The notes beneath the pieces were generated by a model. That model ran no database searches, was not told where the DNA came from, and worked only from the letters and a program-made list of their open reading frames with translations. From positions 23,784,224 through 23,848,223 of the forward strand of contig NW_022098072.1 of NCBI RefSeq assembly GCF_002288925.2: 64,000 bases of DNA, given 5' to 3'. Source of the stretch: Delphinapterus leucas. Taxonomy: Eukaryota; Chordata; Mammalia; Artiodactyla; Monodontidae. A program made the position numbers and the translations under genes. Positions 1 through 15,700 of this stretch are shown piece by piece (the first letter of the stretch is position 1; the number at the start of each line of letters is the position of its first letter).

Positions 1-1853
<1,853 letters not shown>

Positions 1854-2557
1854 AACCAAGCACATGGGGAAAAAGTTAAGGTCAATCATGTCATTACATC
1901 AAAATTTAAAATGGTTTTAAAAGGGTGGCAAATCTGCCTTATTGGTTTAAAACAGTAAGAATGCCTAGCTATTCTCAGGTAACTGTATTTAAGGCATTAG
2001 AAGCTTTAAAAAAGGTTCTCCTAAAAATATATGTAAAATATGAAAACCTTAAAATTGAGCTCTTAAAGTGTATAATTATGTAATACAAAAGTATTTGGTT
2101 CCATCTACATATTCCATAATGAAACGTTATACAATTTACAAGAGAACATTTTATTCTATAAAATAATCTGAAATGATCTGTTGAAGCTATATAAAAAGCA
2201 TATTAAAGTTTTAAAACTGTACTTTGACAATACAGCCTAGGCTCCAATCACATAATCATTATAGGGTGAGCAAGATTTTCTAGATTAAATCTTAACTAGG
2301 AATAAGACTAAGCTGTAAATATATTTATTATTTCCATTGCCCTATCCTGAATATCAGTTTACTAAGATTTCTTTTGGAAGGAAAAAATGGAACTTCTTTG
2401 GCCACTGTTGACAACTGTAATCTAAATTTTTATACCAAATACTGTAAAAAACTTAATTTCCAAGATAAAGACCAAGAGCAGTATCCTTACTCTGAAAAGC
2501 AAAGAAATTTAAAAAATAACATTAAAGCAAGCACCCAACAGATTTTTCTGGCTTGAA

Positions 2558-2563
2558 AATAAA
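2558..2563 (+). terminator. CCN6: Candidate CCN6 polyadenylation signal AATAAA
   Basis: This is the first canonical AATAAA after the CCN6 stop, about 705 bp downstream. Weaker ATTAAA forms occur earlier (for example 2202-2207). It was chosen by position only; no transcript evidence is available. Confidence 0.45.
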
Positions 2564-2773
2564 TTGTTGCTCAAAATTACTTCCTTAAATGAAAAATCAC
2601 CTATGAATTTTAAATATAAGTTGTGATTAAAGATAAGTTAATGTTGAAGACTAAAACTGGAGATTTATAGTAACTGGAACACTTTCACTAGACTATTAGT
2701 CATTTACTGCAAAGTTTCAAAGAGGATATCAAGCTTAGTAATGCTCTGTTTGCTTGTATAAATAGTAACAAGT

Positions 2774-2897
2774 GGGCCTTCTTTGGCAGTTCAGTGGTTA
2801 AGACTCCGCACTCCCAATGCAAGGGGTGCAGGTCTGATCCCTGGTTGGGGAACTAAGATCCCACATGCAATGTGGCATGGCCAAAAAAAAAAAAAAA
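2774..2897 (+). mobile_element. CHR-1-type SINE between the CCN6 and TUBE1 3' ends
   Basis: This is a tRNA-derived SINE with the CHR-1 head (cagttcagtggttaagactc), the core ctggttggggaactaagatc and a 3' A-tail. It lies in the short gap between the two convergent genes. Confidence 0.85.
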
Positions 2898-2942
2898 GGG
2901 ACAAGCAAAACTGATAAGTAGCATGGTTTAAAAACATGGACA

Positions 2943-2948
2943 TTTATT
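2943..2948 (-). terminator. TUBE1: Candidate TUBE1 polyadenylation signal (AATAAA on the - strand)
   Basis: TTTATT on the + strand reads AATAAA on the - strand, about 615 bp past the TUBE1 stop. It is the first canonical hexamer I see in that 3'UTR. The position is inferred. Confidence 0.45.
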
Positions 2949-3563
2949 GTTACAAAATTAACTGGTTTGATAAAAAAACATATTTAAAAATAATTTAATA
3001 CAAGTTAAAATAATTGTAAATTGTGATTCTTTTGAGTGCAAACAAGTGGTTACCCAAAGAAGAAATGAAACCTCAAGTTGTAATAAAATCTATTCCTGAA
3101 GTTAGTGGGTATTACATAGAAATATTTATACTGTGTTCTTCTACTCCTGTATTTACTTTTAAAGAGTTAGGAGAATTTAAACAGAATGTGAAGACATAAA
3201 TTATAAATAAATATAAAAAATATATCTGTACAAGACTTATTGAAGGCATTATCTCTGTATAAATGCCTACATATGAGACTATAAATAAAATAAAATGTTG
3301 AAGAACTCTGTTCTCTCAATTTTAGAAAACACGACTTTTTGGAAGACAGATGTTTAAAGTCAAGGCACTAGGACTTGGCTAATTTCACACAGTGGGATCA
3401 TCAACAAACTGTGATTAAATGGAAACTACTCTAAAGACAAAAACTTCCCAATATGAAAAACACAAATCAGCCTTTCTGAATCACAAAAATTCTAAAACAG
3501 AAAGGTAAGGGGACAAAAAATGTGAAATTAAGAAAAAGAAATTGTATCTTTGGGGTTTCTTTT

Positions 3564-3722
3564 TCACACAGCTACGCTTAGTCTAGGTAACTCCTCTGCA
3601 GGCATGCTTTTTGTGGCATCCAGTTGGTTATATTCCTGTATGAGTGCTGATAAAGATGACAGGGCTTCTGTGAAACAGCTTTCCTCCATCCCTTCAATTT
3701 GTAGATAGTGATGAAGATGAGC
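3564..3722 (-). CDS. TUBE1: TUBE1 exon 12 (last, coding part)
   Basis: The exon encodes the C-terminal 52 residues, from AHLHHYLQIEGMEESCF to PRLSVAV, followed by TGA at 3564-3566. The acceptor is a tttatag motif just above 3722. The 3'UTR continues leftward. Confidence 0.96.
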   Translation of the reverse strand, partial: AHLHHYLQIEGMEESCFTEALSSLSALIQEYNQLDATKSMPAEELPRLSVAV

Positions 3723-6700
3723 CTATAAATAAAAAAACTGAATGATCTTGACCATTTTCAGGAAATTTAATACAGACAACTATCCTATAATGTAAATATT
3801 CATATTAAAATGATAGTTCACACTCAGCTTTACAAGAGAAATGAGAACCTAAATCCTATAAACCCATGAGATTTCTCATTTGGAGTCTGAGTAAGCCTCT
3901 CCTCTTCAGTTATAATCAATACACAGATATAAGATATAGCAGGCAGGATCACACCTGATTTGTGTTACTTTAATTCTTGAGCACACATCTTAAATAGCCA
4001 AAATAAACACACATAGTTAAAAAGGTGTACTGACGATTACCCTTTTTCTGTAGAGCCTTGTGAATCTCTCTCTCAGTTCTATGAAGGTAGGCTTCACGCA
4101 TGTGTTGTTTGCTAAAGCTAATAATGAATGGGAATGGCCCACAGGAGGTACTGAACACAGGCTGGTCTTCCAGCCTTCTTGATTCCAGGAGACAAACCGT
4201 AGAGAAGGTTTTAATCTGAGATGCAAAAACTCAAAGGTAAGAATTAAGGTACTAAAATATCTGCCATATTATGGCAGCCCACATTAGTTAAACTGGGACA
4301 TTACTAATGGTACCATTCTAAGTGCTTAGTATATAATGTAAGTTACCTATTTTTTAATACTAGCAGTATTATGGTACAGTCTAACAGTGAACTAAGGGAC
4401 ATTAAATTGGCCGTAATGGTGATTCAAGAAGCTAGAAACACATTCCTTAACGTTAGAAATCTGGGGATGAAAAGAAATGAAGGTATTATAATTTTCCTTA
4501 CTTTGTAATTCAATAGAGCAGTTTTCCTAAAAAATAAGACTGTCAAATAGTAAAACAAACTTAGAAGCAGTGTAGTGGTAGTAGCGGTGGTAATAAAAAC
4601 AATAACAATAGCTAAATTTCCTGAACATTTTCAGAAAATAACATCTCATCATTTAATGTGCATAACATAATTAACATAAATAACAACTCTGTACTATTAT
4701 TATTCTTATTCTACATTTGAGGAAAATAGGCTCAGAGAGGCTAAGTAGCTTGCTCAAAGTCACAGTTCAATTAAGTTCACAGTGCTACTTAACTACATGC
4801 TACACTGTTACAAACAGTACACATAACATTATCTTGAAAAATATAAAATTGAACCTTTCAATATTTCTGCGAAGATCAGAAATCTGTACATTTCCTCTAA
4901 CCATGAGGGCACAGGCGAGGTAGAGACTATGTTTGGGGTCAGCTCGAATTAGCTGGTGATCTTTACTGAAGGCATCTGAAAACATCTGATCCAACCTAAA
5001 ACAATGAGACAGTCACTGTTTATACAAAATACTGTACTACATCTTTCTTCTATGTGTAACTATAAAATGAAAAGACAGTCATCTACAGGTAAATAAACTT
5101 CACACACAAATATATTCTGAACTCAGCTATCATTTCCTCAAAGCAATCTGGATAAATATGAGAGAAAATCACGCAATTTTTTTTTTTAGGGGAATAAAAA
5201 GCTTCTGCAATATATTTTATATATACCTGATTTCAGGTAGCTACAAAATATTGACATCATTAGTGAGCTCTATGTAGTACTAATTTCTGAAAATTGTGTC
5301 ATTTTTACTTAGTTCAGTATGCTTATCTACTTCGTAGTATCAGAACTATCAAAACTAATTAAAAACCTACTACATTAAGATTACTTTGTCTATAAAATAT
5401 ATCATAAATTACTTAGGAATAATGAGGAAGCTATCAAAGGACAATGTTAGGCTCTCCAAAAAAGACACTACTCTATACTACTATTCCTGAAAAGGGAGGC
5501 TTTTAAGTGAATGAAGTCTTTTAACTTCATTCTTTTATCATTCCTCTAAAGAGAGGAAGATAAAAGTGACCGATGAAGTTTATATCTAATAATACGCAGG
5601 CTCCTAGGCCTTTAATATGACCCCAGTCTGGGGTCATATTAGATGCATTACACTATGCTGCCTATTCATTCAGTAGATATTTACTAAATGCCTATTATGT
5701 GCCAGACACTATTCTAGGTGCAAGAGACCCAGCAGTGAACAACAACAAAAATTTCCGACTCTAATGGAGTTTACATTCTATCCTGATTCTTCTACAGTAA
5801 GAAGGATAGAGGACTCTCTTAGTGGATTGTGAGCTTTGGGGGATTCATGAATCCTCTACTGTGCTCAAAATTTTGGTGTGTATGTGTTTTTGGGCATTTT
5901 TATGAAGTCAAGGAAACCCAGAAAAGGTTAAGAACCACTATACAACAAGTAGGCACACTCATTCTTTTGTCAAAAAAAAATAAAAACTAGCAAGGAGCTA
6001 TTTATAGTTATTGGGATATTTATCTTTACATTACAAACAAGGAATTTAATATACACACTCTAATACGTGCTTTGTCATTTTCATTGATAAAAATGGACTA
6101 GATGACATTTATTAATATGAAGCACATCCAAAAACCATTCTCAGTTGTTTGTAAACTACTAATAAGAAATTAGTCTTAAAACTATGCCTTTTAATAGTAC
6201 AATTTAAAAACAATTTACTATTTGCTCAAGGATAAACGTGTCCATATGTGGATATGGCAGCCTTTGAAATACCTATAGTACAGTAGAAGCAAAAAGAAAA
6301 TAAAAAAGGAAAACCCTCACAAAGCTAGAAAGAACACTGTGATAAGTTCCTTAAGAGTCTAACATTCTTAAGGTTCCTTACAGAACAAATCTGCAACAAG
6401 CTATAAATATATAAATAAACATTTTAAATGTTGACACTATTATTTTTATCAAAATATACCAAGCACGGGACTTCCCTGGCGGCACCGTGCTTAAGACTCC
6501 GCGCATCCAATGCAGGGGGCCTGGTTTCAATCCCTGCTCGGGGAACTAAATGCCATATGCATGCTGCAACTAAGAGTTCGCATGCCACAACTAAGGAGCT
6601 GGTAAGCTGCAACTAAGGAGCCCACCTGCCACAACTAAGACCCAGCACAACCAAAAAGAAAAAAAAATGTATACACACACACACCAAGCAGAATTATGCT

Positions 6701-9700
6701 GAATTTAATTAGCAATTACATGTCTTTATTTTTTTAAGGAGTAACTTTAAATGTCTGGATAATCACTACTGTACAGTAAATAGTTTAGCACCAATTTACA
6801 TTCTATGTGTTCACATTAAAGGTGTACCTTCTACTAAATATACTCATTTTTAATATGCTGGGCTGATAATAAAAGCAATCATTTAATGATTGATTTCCAT
6901 GTTCAATAAACTATGCAAGTCACTTAACTTGTTAAGCTCATCAGCATCCCACAAAGAAAGAGACCGCACCTATTAGTTGGCATAGTCAGTTACTTGTTAC
7001 TTGCTCAAATAGGAGTTAATCAGTATTACTGTGACATTCCCACAGTATAGAATTATGTTGCCAAAATTTAAACTATTAAAAAGATCTGTAATCTAGTTTT
7101 TACTTTATCATTTACATAATTTCCTCTAGCAGAGTTTGACAAGACCTTTACCCTCAGTCAACTGTGAATGTCAGTGTGACCTTTTCAAGCTCATCATCAC
7201 TGTATATGATAAGAGTATGTTTCAACTACATTTTTGTTAAGTAAATTGATGTAAGTTTTATGCTTAAAAATGACACAGTTATAAAACAAGGTGTTCTGGA
7301 AGTGATACATAATAGCTATAATAGAGTAATATCTGTAAACCCTCTATGGTGCTAGACTGGGGTAAGAACTTTAAAAGATACTCTTATTTAATATACCAAC
7401 AAGCTTATGAGGCAGGTACTCTGACTCTCATTTTTAAAGATGAGAAAAACTAAAAGTTCGTCACCTGCCCAAGGTTCTGTAGCTAGTAAATGATAGAATT
7501 AGCATTCATATTTAAGTACATCAGACTTCAAAGCCTTTAAATCTTTTTCAATAAAAATTATATCTTTATTAATTTTCATAAGCTTAAAAATTTAGTTATT
7601 AGATTTAATTTCAAATAGTTTAATACTGACATTTTTAAACAATGACTTCTAAACAAGGAAGCATTCACTTAATGGAAAAATGGCTGTCATCACCTATATT
7701 TTATATAATTCTCACAAAGAAAATGGTATGAAGAAATAACTAGTTATTATAAACTTTTCTCTTAAAAATGTGTTTGTTTTTAAAGTAATTTGAGCCCTCA
7801 AGTAATTGGAATAAAGTTACTACATCTTACCTTCGAGAAGGAATGTTAACATCTGCCAGTGTATACAGAGGTGTTAGGCTTGACACAAGATAATGCAGTT
7901 GAGGAAAAGGAACTAAATTCATGCTGATTTCATTAAGGTCCATATTAAGGGATCCTTCAAACCTTGCAGAGCTAAAAAAATTAACATTAAAGCATGAAAA
8001 ATATTTAACTTAATGTAGCTTGATTTAGTCAGCAGGCACTTTCCTACATCCTTTCGTACGCTGTACTCCATTAGAGAATATATGCTCTTTTTTTCTGTAT
8101 TAGTGAAATTTAGTATCATGAACATCGTGTATAAAGATAATCAAAATATAACATAACATCTACAGCAATTCTTATTTCAGGATTATCTGAAGTGTAACCA
8201 CTCTACAGTTGCTAATTACCTACATAAAAATCTTACTTAAAACAGACTTTAGATTGAATTAAATACATACAGTTCAACAGTTATTTATTCTATAAACCTT
8301 ACTAAATTCCCCTGGGATTTGCTTACATGCTCTACAATTTGGAATATAATAATGCCAAAGCAATTTTTTAGATCAAAGTCGAAGAAATATTTTGGACCAG
8401 CTAATAAAGAGGTATAGATTAGCTGGTTTAAAAGGTTAAGACATTTCGCAGCAAAAAAAAACCCAAAAACAACCAAGTTTGTTTTTGTCTAACCAAGTGT
8501 TTCTCAAGTGTATCTCCTTCAAAACCCTTTACCATTTAACATCTGTTAATATTCCATGGAACGTACCTGGGGAAAATAAAATGCTCCTCTGGAGTCAGAG
8601 AAAATAAAATTCTGGCCTATCACTCCAAGATCTGAAAACACTAGACAAACTAAAATCTTTATTTTAAATAAAGTTTTTAAAAAAGCTTCTACAACTCAGA
8701 ATAACTAAAAAATGCTACTGCAAAACATTATCAAAAGCAAGGGAAATTTTTAAACTGCCCTTAAGTACACTGTCAAACGGATTACCTTGTTAGGTTGAGC
8801 AGCAAATTTGCCACAATGTTGTTCATTGCATCAAATGGTTTCTCCTGCCGCTTTTTAAAAGCTCCAGCACTTGAAGTAACCAGACTCTTTGGCTTTATAG
8901 CTGTACCCAACTTTCCAGAATTCACCATGAGGTCAATTTTGCTAATGATGTCAAATAAAGACTTTTAAGGGAAAAATATTGGGAGAGAAGCGATTAAGAA
9001 GAGAGGATATAAATGACATTCTACCAGGAAGAAAAAGACAAAAAAAAGCAATTTAAACTTATTTTTTCTCTTAGATGGGAAGGCTGAAAAGTGAAGAGAC
9101 TGTTTCACGTACACACATAAGCATAACACAGGATTGAATGTATACATAATATGTCCATAAATTACAATGCCATTTCTTACTTGGTTGTCAATGGGCAACA
9201 CACAGTCTGCATGCTCGTTAAGTTCCTTCATTGCCAACATGCTATTATAAGGCGAGGTTATGACATCATCTTCACCAGAAGGATAAATTGAAGTCACGAA
9301 TCTGTATACTTCTGGGAATTCATCCTCAAGCACCTTTAAAAGAAATGTGCCAAGTCCAGATCCTGTTCCTGAAGATTAAGATTTCAAAAAGAAAACAGCA
9401 TAAATGGTTCAGAATATAACGGAATTCTGTTTTTGTGTTAAAAACCTATGTATTAAAGACATACAATTTTCAACTTATTCCTGTGATTATATATTAACTA
9501 ATTAATTTCAGATAAAGAAATGAAGACAATATAGGTAGTGAGACTTAAAGTCATGAATTCAACCTCTGGGTCTGACTGTGATGATGAGAGGCCTTTCTAT
9601 ATTTTACACTTTTTTACATTCAAGTTATATCTCTATGATGTCAAAAGAACTGACTGAAGAGTAAAAAATGCAACTAAGACAGTATTTAGTCTACACCTGA

Positions 9701-12700
9701 TGTTAAGCAACTTAAGAAAAAACAAACCATCTTGACATCTTTAGTGCAGCACCTATATAATCTTAATGATGAACACTACCATGACGTTAAGCAACTTAAA
9801 TGCTGAGTTAAAATTTAAAGTTAAGCATGACCAACTTGAATTTACAAAAGTTTCAAAGAGGAAACCTTTTTACTATCTATCTAAAAGCAGAAACTCTAAG
9901 AATTTCATTAAGGTAATTTTCTGACACACAGTTACATATATATAAATTCAGATATTTTTAAGAACTAAGAGAGAAAACTGGAATTCTTTACCCTGGTGCT
10001 TTTCAAACTATGGCTTGTGAACCATCAGTGGCCTATGAAACTAATTTATAAGGTTAGGACCAGTATTTTCTTTTCTTAAATGAAATGCAGAAATATTAGT
10101 ATGTCACATATAGTGTGGGTAAATAATCTTTTGTTTTAGTTTGTGTATGTTTGTGTGTGTGTTGGTTTGTAATGTAAAACGTATTTCTTGCTGTCCAGAT
10201 GAGAAAAAGTTTATAAGCCAATAATGCTCTAACCCCATTTGGATAAATATTAAAAGGCTATGATGATGGGTTCGTGCCCCGGTCCGGGAAGATCCCACAT
10301 GCAGCGGAGCGGCTAGGCCCATGAGCCATGGCCGCTGAGCCTGCACTCCGCAACGGGAGAGGCCGCAATGGTGAGAGGCCCGCGTAACGCAAAAAAAAAA
10401 AAACCGAGGGAGATTTTTTGGGTTAATCTTTAATGAGGACTTTCTAAGCATTATAAAAAACCAGAGCCATTATAGAAGATAGTTTTGATTCCATTAAAAA
10501 TAAACAAAATATATATGTATATATAAAAACAAACAAAATAAAAAGGCAAACTAAGAAAAAATCTTCAAACATGATGGAGGACTAAATTTCTTTAATAAAG
10601 AGGGTCACAAATCAACAACAAAAAAATATGAATAATGCAATGGAAAAATAAGCAAAGGATATAAATTGTAACTCAAATCAAATGGCAAATAGATGTAAAG
10701 ATGCTCAACCTTTTCTCTAATTAAAAAATGCAAATTAAAGCAATATAATTTTGAACATATTGTATTAGACAGATTTTGTCTCATAATACTCAGCGTTGGT
10801 GACAGTGTGGGGAAATAAAGTCTTTTTTTTTTTTTTTGAGGTACACGGGCCCCTCACCGCTGTGGCCTCTCCCATTGCGGAGCACAGGCTCCGGACGCGC
10901 AGGCCCAGCCGCTCCGCGGCACGTGGGATCCTCCGGGACCGGGGCACGAACCCACGTCCCCTAGCATTGGCAGGCGGACTCCCAACCACTGTGCCACCAG
11001 GGAGGCCCGGAAATAAACTCTTATAAATTGCTGCTAATCATACGGATTGATGCAATAATGTAGGAAGGTTATTTAGTAATATCAACCCAAACTTAAAATG
11101 TACATATTCTTTGGTTCCACTTTCCTTTCTAGGAATACTGCCTACAGCTATTGTGGCACAAATGAACAAAGATATAGGTACCAGATGTTCGCTGGGGATT
11201 TTATGTAGTAGCTAAAAACCATAAATAACTTGACATCCATCAATGAGGAACTGACTTCAAAAATTATTACATATTCTCACAATTGGACAGAGCTGATGAA
11301 AGATGTTCAGGAAAGATTTAAAGTGAAAACATTACAGGATAGTATGTATTTCATGATCTTGTTTATGTAAAAACACACACAATGGGCACAGGAAATATCT
11401 GGAAGGACAGACACTGGCAAACTTGATTATCTGTGAGGAGAGAGATTAGGGATTAGATGTGGGAAAAGACTTCATTTTTAGCCTTATTATTTAAAGTATT
11501 TTTGCCATCAGTGAATTATGAATAAAGTACAGTCTACTGAGATTCTTAGTAATAGAGGGATATATAAAAAGCACCATAATGAACTATAAATCAAATTGGT
11601 TTTTTTTGAAAACTTACTCAAAATCTGCAGGTTAATTATACCAGTATAAAGAAAATTAGTTTCTTTTTTTTTTTTAGCGGTACATGGCCTCTCACTTGTT
11701 GTGGCCTCTCCCGTTGCGGAGCACAGGCTCCGGATGCGCAGGCTCAGCGGCCATGGCTCACGGGCCTAGCAGCTCCATGGCACGTGGGATCTTCCCGGAC
11801 CGGGGCACAAACCCGCATCCCCTGCACTAGCAGGCGGACTCTCAACCACTGCGCCACCAGGGAAGCCCTGAAAATTAGTTTCTTAATTTAATGATTATGA
11901 TGGTCTTCTAAAGGCATGGTTTCATAGCAATTTTAACTTTAATTTTCAAATGCTATCATACTGAATAACAGATATGTATAAGAAAGTCAACTGTACATAA
12001 CCTGCTGACTATAAAAATCTTAATCTCAGCTTGGAGGAAAAAAGCATGGCAAAGTTTTCTTTTAAAATAGGCTAATTCTCTTTTGAAATTATCAAATTAT
12101 GATATGTTTCTACTTCATGGAACAGGGGAGCAAAATACTTCACTTGCAAGGTACAGGCTTCCCTGGGAAAGAAAGCAATGCAGATCATTTATTCTAGGTC
12201 AAGGTGATTAATTACCATGTAAGGAATGATTTAAGGGAGTTGACTAAGAGGATTTCTTTTACTTATTTCTCTTATTGGACACAAGAAAGGATTGAAGGTG
12301 GTTAAGGAAAGGGTACTGATATTCTTTTGCAAACGTATCTATGAATATGCCACAAATACTTAGTTCTAGTCAGCATATGAAACTGCACAAGCAAGCTCTT
12401 AGGAGAAAGGCAGCATTCCCAAAAAGCTTATATTGAAATCTACCTTCTACTAAAGATAAAAGAAAAAATTTTTTCAGATTCATTTCTACTGACTCTTTAA
12501 AAGGGTTTAAATTTTTTAAAAATGGTCAGAGTGACACAATTTGACAAAAATTTAAGATAAAAAGCTGTTATGTACATACATTCATAAACATACTCTTAAT
12601 TCTTGATAGTTCTGTATTTATTAAGCAAAGGTCTGAAAACAAGACATGTTGGCAAAATGAATTCTCACTTGCATTTTCACATTGTTATAGACAAATGAAT

Positions 12701-15700
12701 AAATAATTTTACCTCCTCCCATGGAATGTATTATAAAAAAACACTGCAAACAATCACAGTGCTCTGCTGACTTTCTGAGTTTCTCTAAAATCTGTTCCTG
12801 ATAAAGACTGCCAAACACTTTGTGACCCACAGCCCTGGAAAAAAGAATATAGATTAAAAAAAAATCCTTGCATTTATTATTTCAAGATTTTATTATTTCT
12901 GAACTAAATGAAAAGACTATAGATAAGCTTCAAAAAGTATTTTTACTGTAGTAAGTAAATTCTATTCCTGTTTAACATCAATAAATCATATTATGATATC
13001 TCAAGGATATAGGAAGATAATTTAACAAATATATATACCTATAATCCTCAAATATCCTGATAAAATAGTTCATTATCAATGGATATTAAACTATGTTTTT
13101 TGTTTTTTTTTTGCGGTACGGGGGCCTCTCACGGCTGTGGCCTCTCCCGTTGCGGAGCACAGGCTCCAGACGTGCAGGCTCAGTGGCCATGGCTCATGGG
13201 CCCAGCCGCTCCGCGGCACGTGGGATCTTCCCGGACCGGGGCACGAACCTGTGTCCCCTGCATCGGCAGGCGGACTCTCCACCACTGTGCCACCAGGGAA
13301 GCCCTAAACTATGGTTTTTAAAATTTATCTGCTCTTAAGGTATAATTACAACAAAACAAGTTTTTAGTTAGTTTTTTCTCATCTTCATTGAAAGTAAAAT
13401 GATTGCACTGTCTTTCACGTATTAAAAAGCAGAACGTGGTCAACTAGAAAGACATAAAAATAAAAAATTTTAAACTGACCTACTTTGGTTTAAAACATGA
13501 AAAAAATATTGGTCATATCATGTTATTACTAGATGAAATGCCACACAGTAGAAAACTGATATTCATGAGGCTCTGCAAGCCTTTTTGGTTGCCCAAATTT
13601 GCAAGTATTATTATGATGAATTGAAATGTAAGAACGATTTCCACACAACATGTAGTCAGGTGTAACTCAAAAGTTGCAGAATAAGTTATATGACAATTAG
13701 AGAAAGCTGGTTGGATGGTTAGGTGGACTCACTTATTTTAGTGACTGGTTCTCCCCAAATAAGTCTCCCAGAACACAAGACTCAAATTCATGCTTTAGTA
13801 AAATTACACAATATTACACATTATAAACCTAAGGGACTAACTGCAAATAATTTAAATAACAAATATTAGATTGGCAAACAAGAACCTACTTACTTTTTAA
13901 AAAACAGCAAAACCAGTGTCAATGTAAACTTTAAAATGATCACTGTTGGAACTTTTTTCCCATTAAGGAGAAGAGACCATTATATATTTAAGGGCCAAAT
14001 ATAGCCTCAGACTGACCTTGAATGCTGGGACACTGGTCTGGCTTGCATCTCTATCAATTCTATTAAATCTGACTGATGGGAAAACTTTGACAGAGTCAAA
14101 TACTATAGGTAAGAGAACAGTTTATAAAAATACTTAGAACTTTTAATTTGATACAGCCACTATGGAGAACAGTATGGAGGTTCCTTAAAAAACTAAAATA
14201 GAACTACCATATGACCCAGCAATCCCACTACTGGGCATATACCCTGAGAAAACCATAATTCAAAAAGCCTCACGTACCACAATGTTCACTGCAGCACTAT
14301 TTACAATAGCTAGGACATGGAAGCAACCTAAGTGTCCATCAACAGATGAATGGATAAAGAAGATGTGGCACATATATACAATGGAATATTACTCAGCTAT
14401 AAAAAGAAACGAAATTGAGTTATTTGTAGTGAGGTGGATGGACCGAGAGTCTGTCATACAGAGTGAAGTAAGTCAGAAAGAGAAAACAAATACCGTATGC
14501 TAACACATATATATGGAATCTAAAANNNNNNNNNNNNNNNNNNNNNNNNNNNNNNNNNNNNNNNNNNNNNNNNNNNNNNNNNNNNNNNNNNNNNNNNNNN
14601 NNNNNNNNNNNNNNNNNNNNNNNNNTGGAAGCAACCTAAGTGTCCATCAACAGATGAATGGATAAAGAAGATGTGGCACATATATACAATGGAATATTAC
14701 TCAGCTATAAAAAGAAACGAAATTGAGTTATTTGTAGTGAGGTGGATGGACCGAGAGTCTGTCATACAGAGTGAAGTAAGTCAGAAAGAGAAAAACAAAT
14801 ACCGTATGCTAACACATATATATGGAATCTAAAAAACAAAAAAAAAGGTTCTGAGGAACCTAGCGGCAGGACGGGAATAAAGACGCAGACATAGAGAATG
14901 GACTTGAGGACACGGGGAGGGGGAAGGGTAAGCTGGGACAAAGTGAGAGAGTGGCATGGACATACATACACTACCAAATGTAAAACAGCCAGCTAGTGGG
15001 AAGCAGCTGCATAGCACAGGGAGATCAGCTCGGTGCTTTGTGACCAACTAGAGGGGTGGGATAGGGAGGATGGGAGGGAGACACAAAAGGGAGGAGATAT
15101 GGGGAGATATGTATACGTATAGCTGATTCACTTTGTTATACGGCAGAAACACAACAATGTAAAGCAATTATATTCCAATAAAGATGTTAAAAAGAAAAAG
15201 GTAAGGGTTTTCATATACAAATTAGTATGCTAGCCACATTGTTCCGTGCCTAATACTTCTGATTTTTAAAATGTTAGAAAATTTCCATACAGATTTGTTA
15301 TATTTTATAAGAGTTGCATGATTTTCCATTGTATGGATATACTATAATTGATTTAAACAAGCCCCTGTTGAGTATTATCTGATGTTAAAAACAATGTTTC
15401 AGTGAACAATCTTTCATTTGTATCTTTATGGACAAGTGAAGAATTCTATAGAATATATAAATGTGGAACTACATATCAAAAAAAAATACAACTTTTGTCA
15501 CTATTTAGCAGTTATGCAAGAATCAAATTACAACGAGAAATTTAGTAAATCAATTTTTCATGATTCATCTTTTTCAAAAAAAAGAGAAACAACTAGGATA
15601 CAGATGGCTTCCAAGCATTGTGAACACCATCATCTATCAAGGAAAAGATGATGGGCTGAAAGGCCTAGAGTTACGTATGGCAAGTTGTATCTTGCTTTCA

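Larger units (their letters stand above)
4996..7830 (-). other. TUBE1: TUBE1 intron 9
   Basis: It contains two close hairpin-forming inverted repeats (5509-5532 and 5613-5641), an old MIR/L2-type fragment near 5660-5790 and an old DNA-transposon end near 5815-5940. It also holds a CHR-1 SINE (6467-6668) and a MIR (about 7330-7535). No gene is seen. Confidence 0.6.
9369..12712 (-). other. TUBE1: TUBE1 intron 6
   Basis: It holds three CHR-2 SINEs (10260-10403, 10821-11008, 11665-11868) in otherwise AT-rich sequence. The stretch around 9995-10080 resembles an old DNA-transposon fragment, but I cannot name the family. Confidence 0.6.

Noticed and set aside
13079..13338. GC-rich open frames with RRAGSVAMAHGPSRSAARG-like translations, also near 10.8, 29.7, 37.7 and 39.7 kb
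   Set aside because: All are translations of CHR-2 SINEs. Their similarity to each other is repeat homology, not a gene family.
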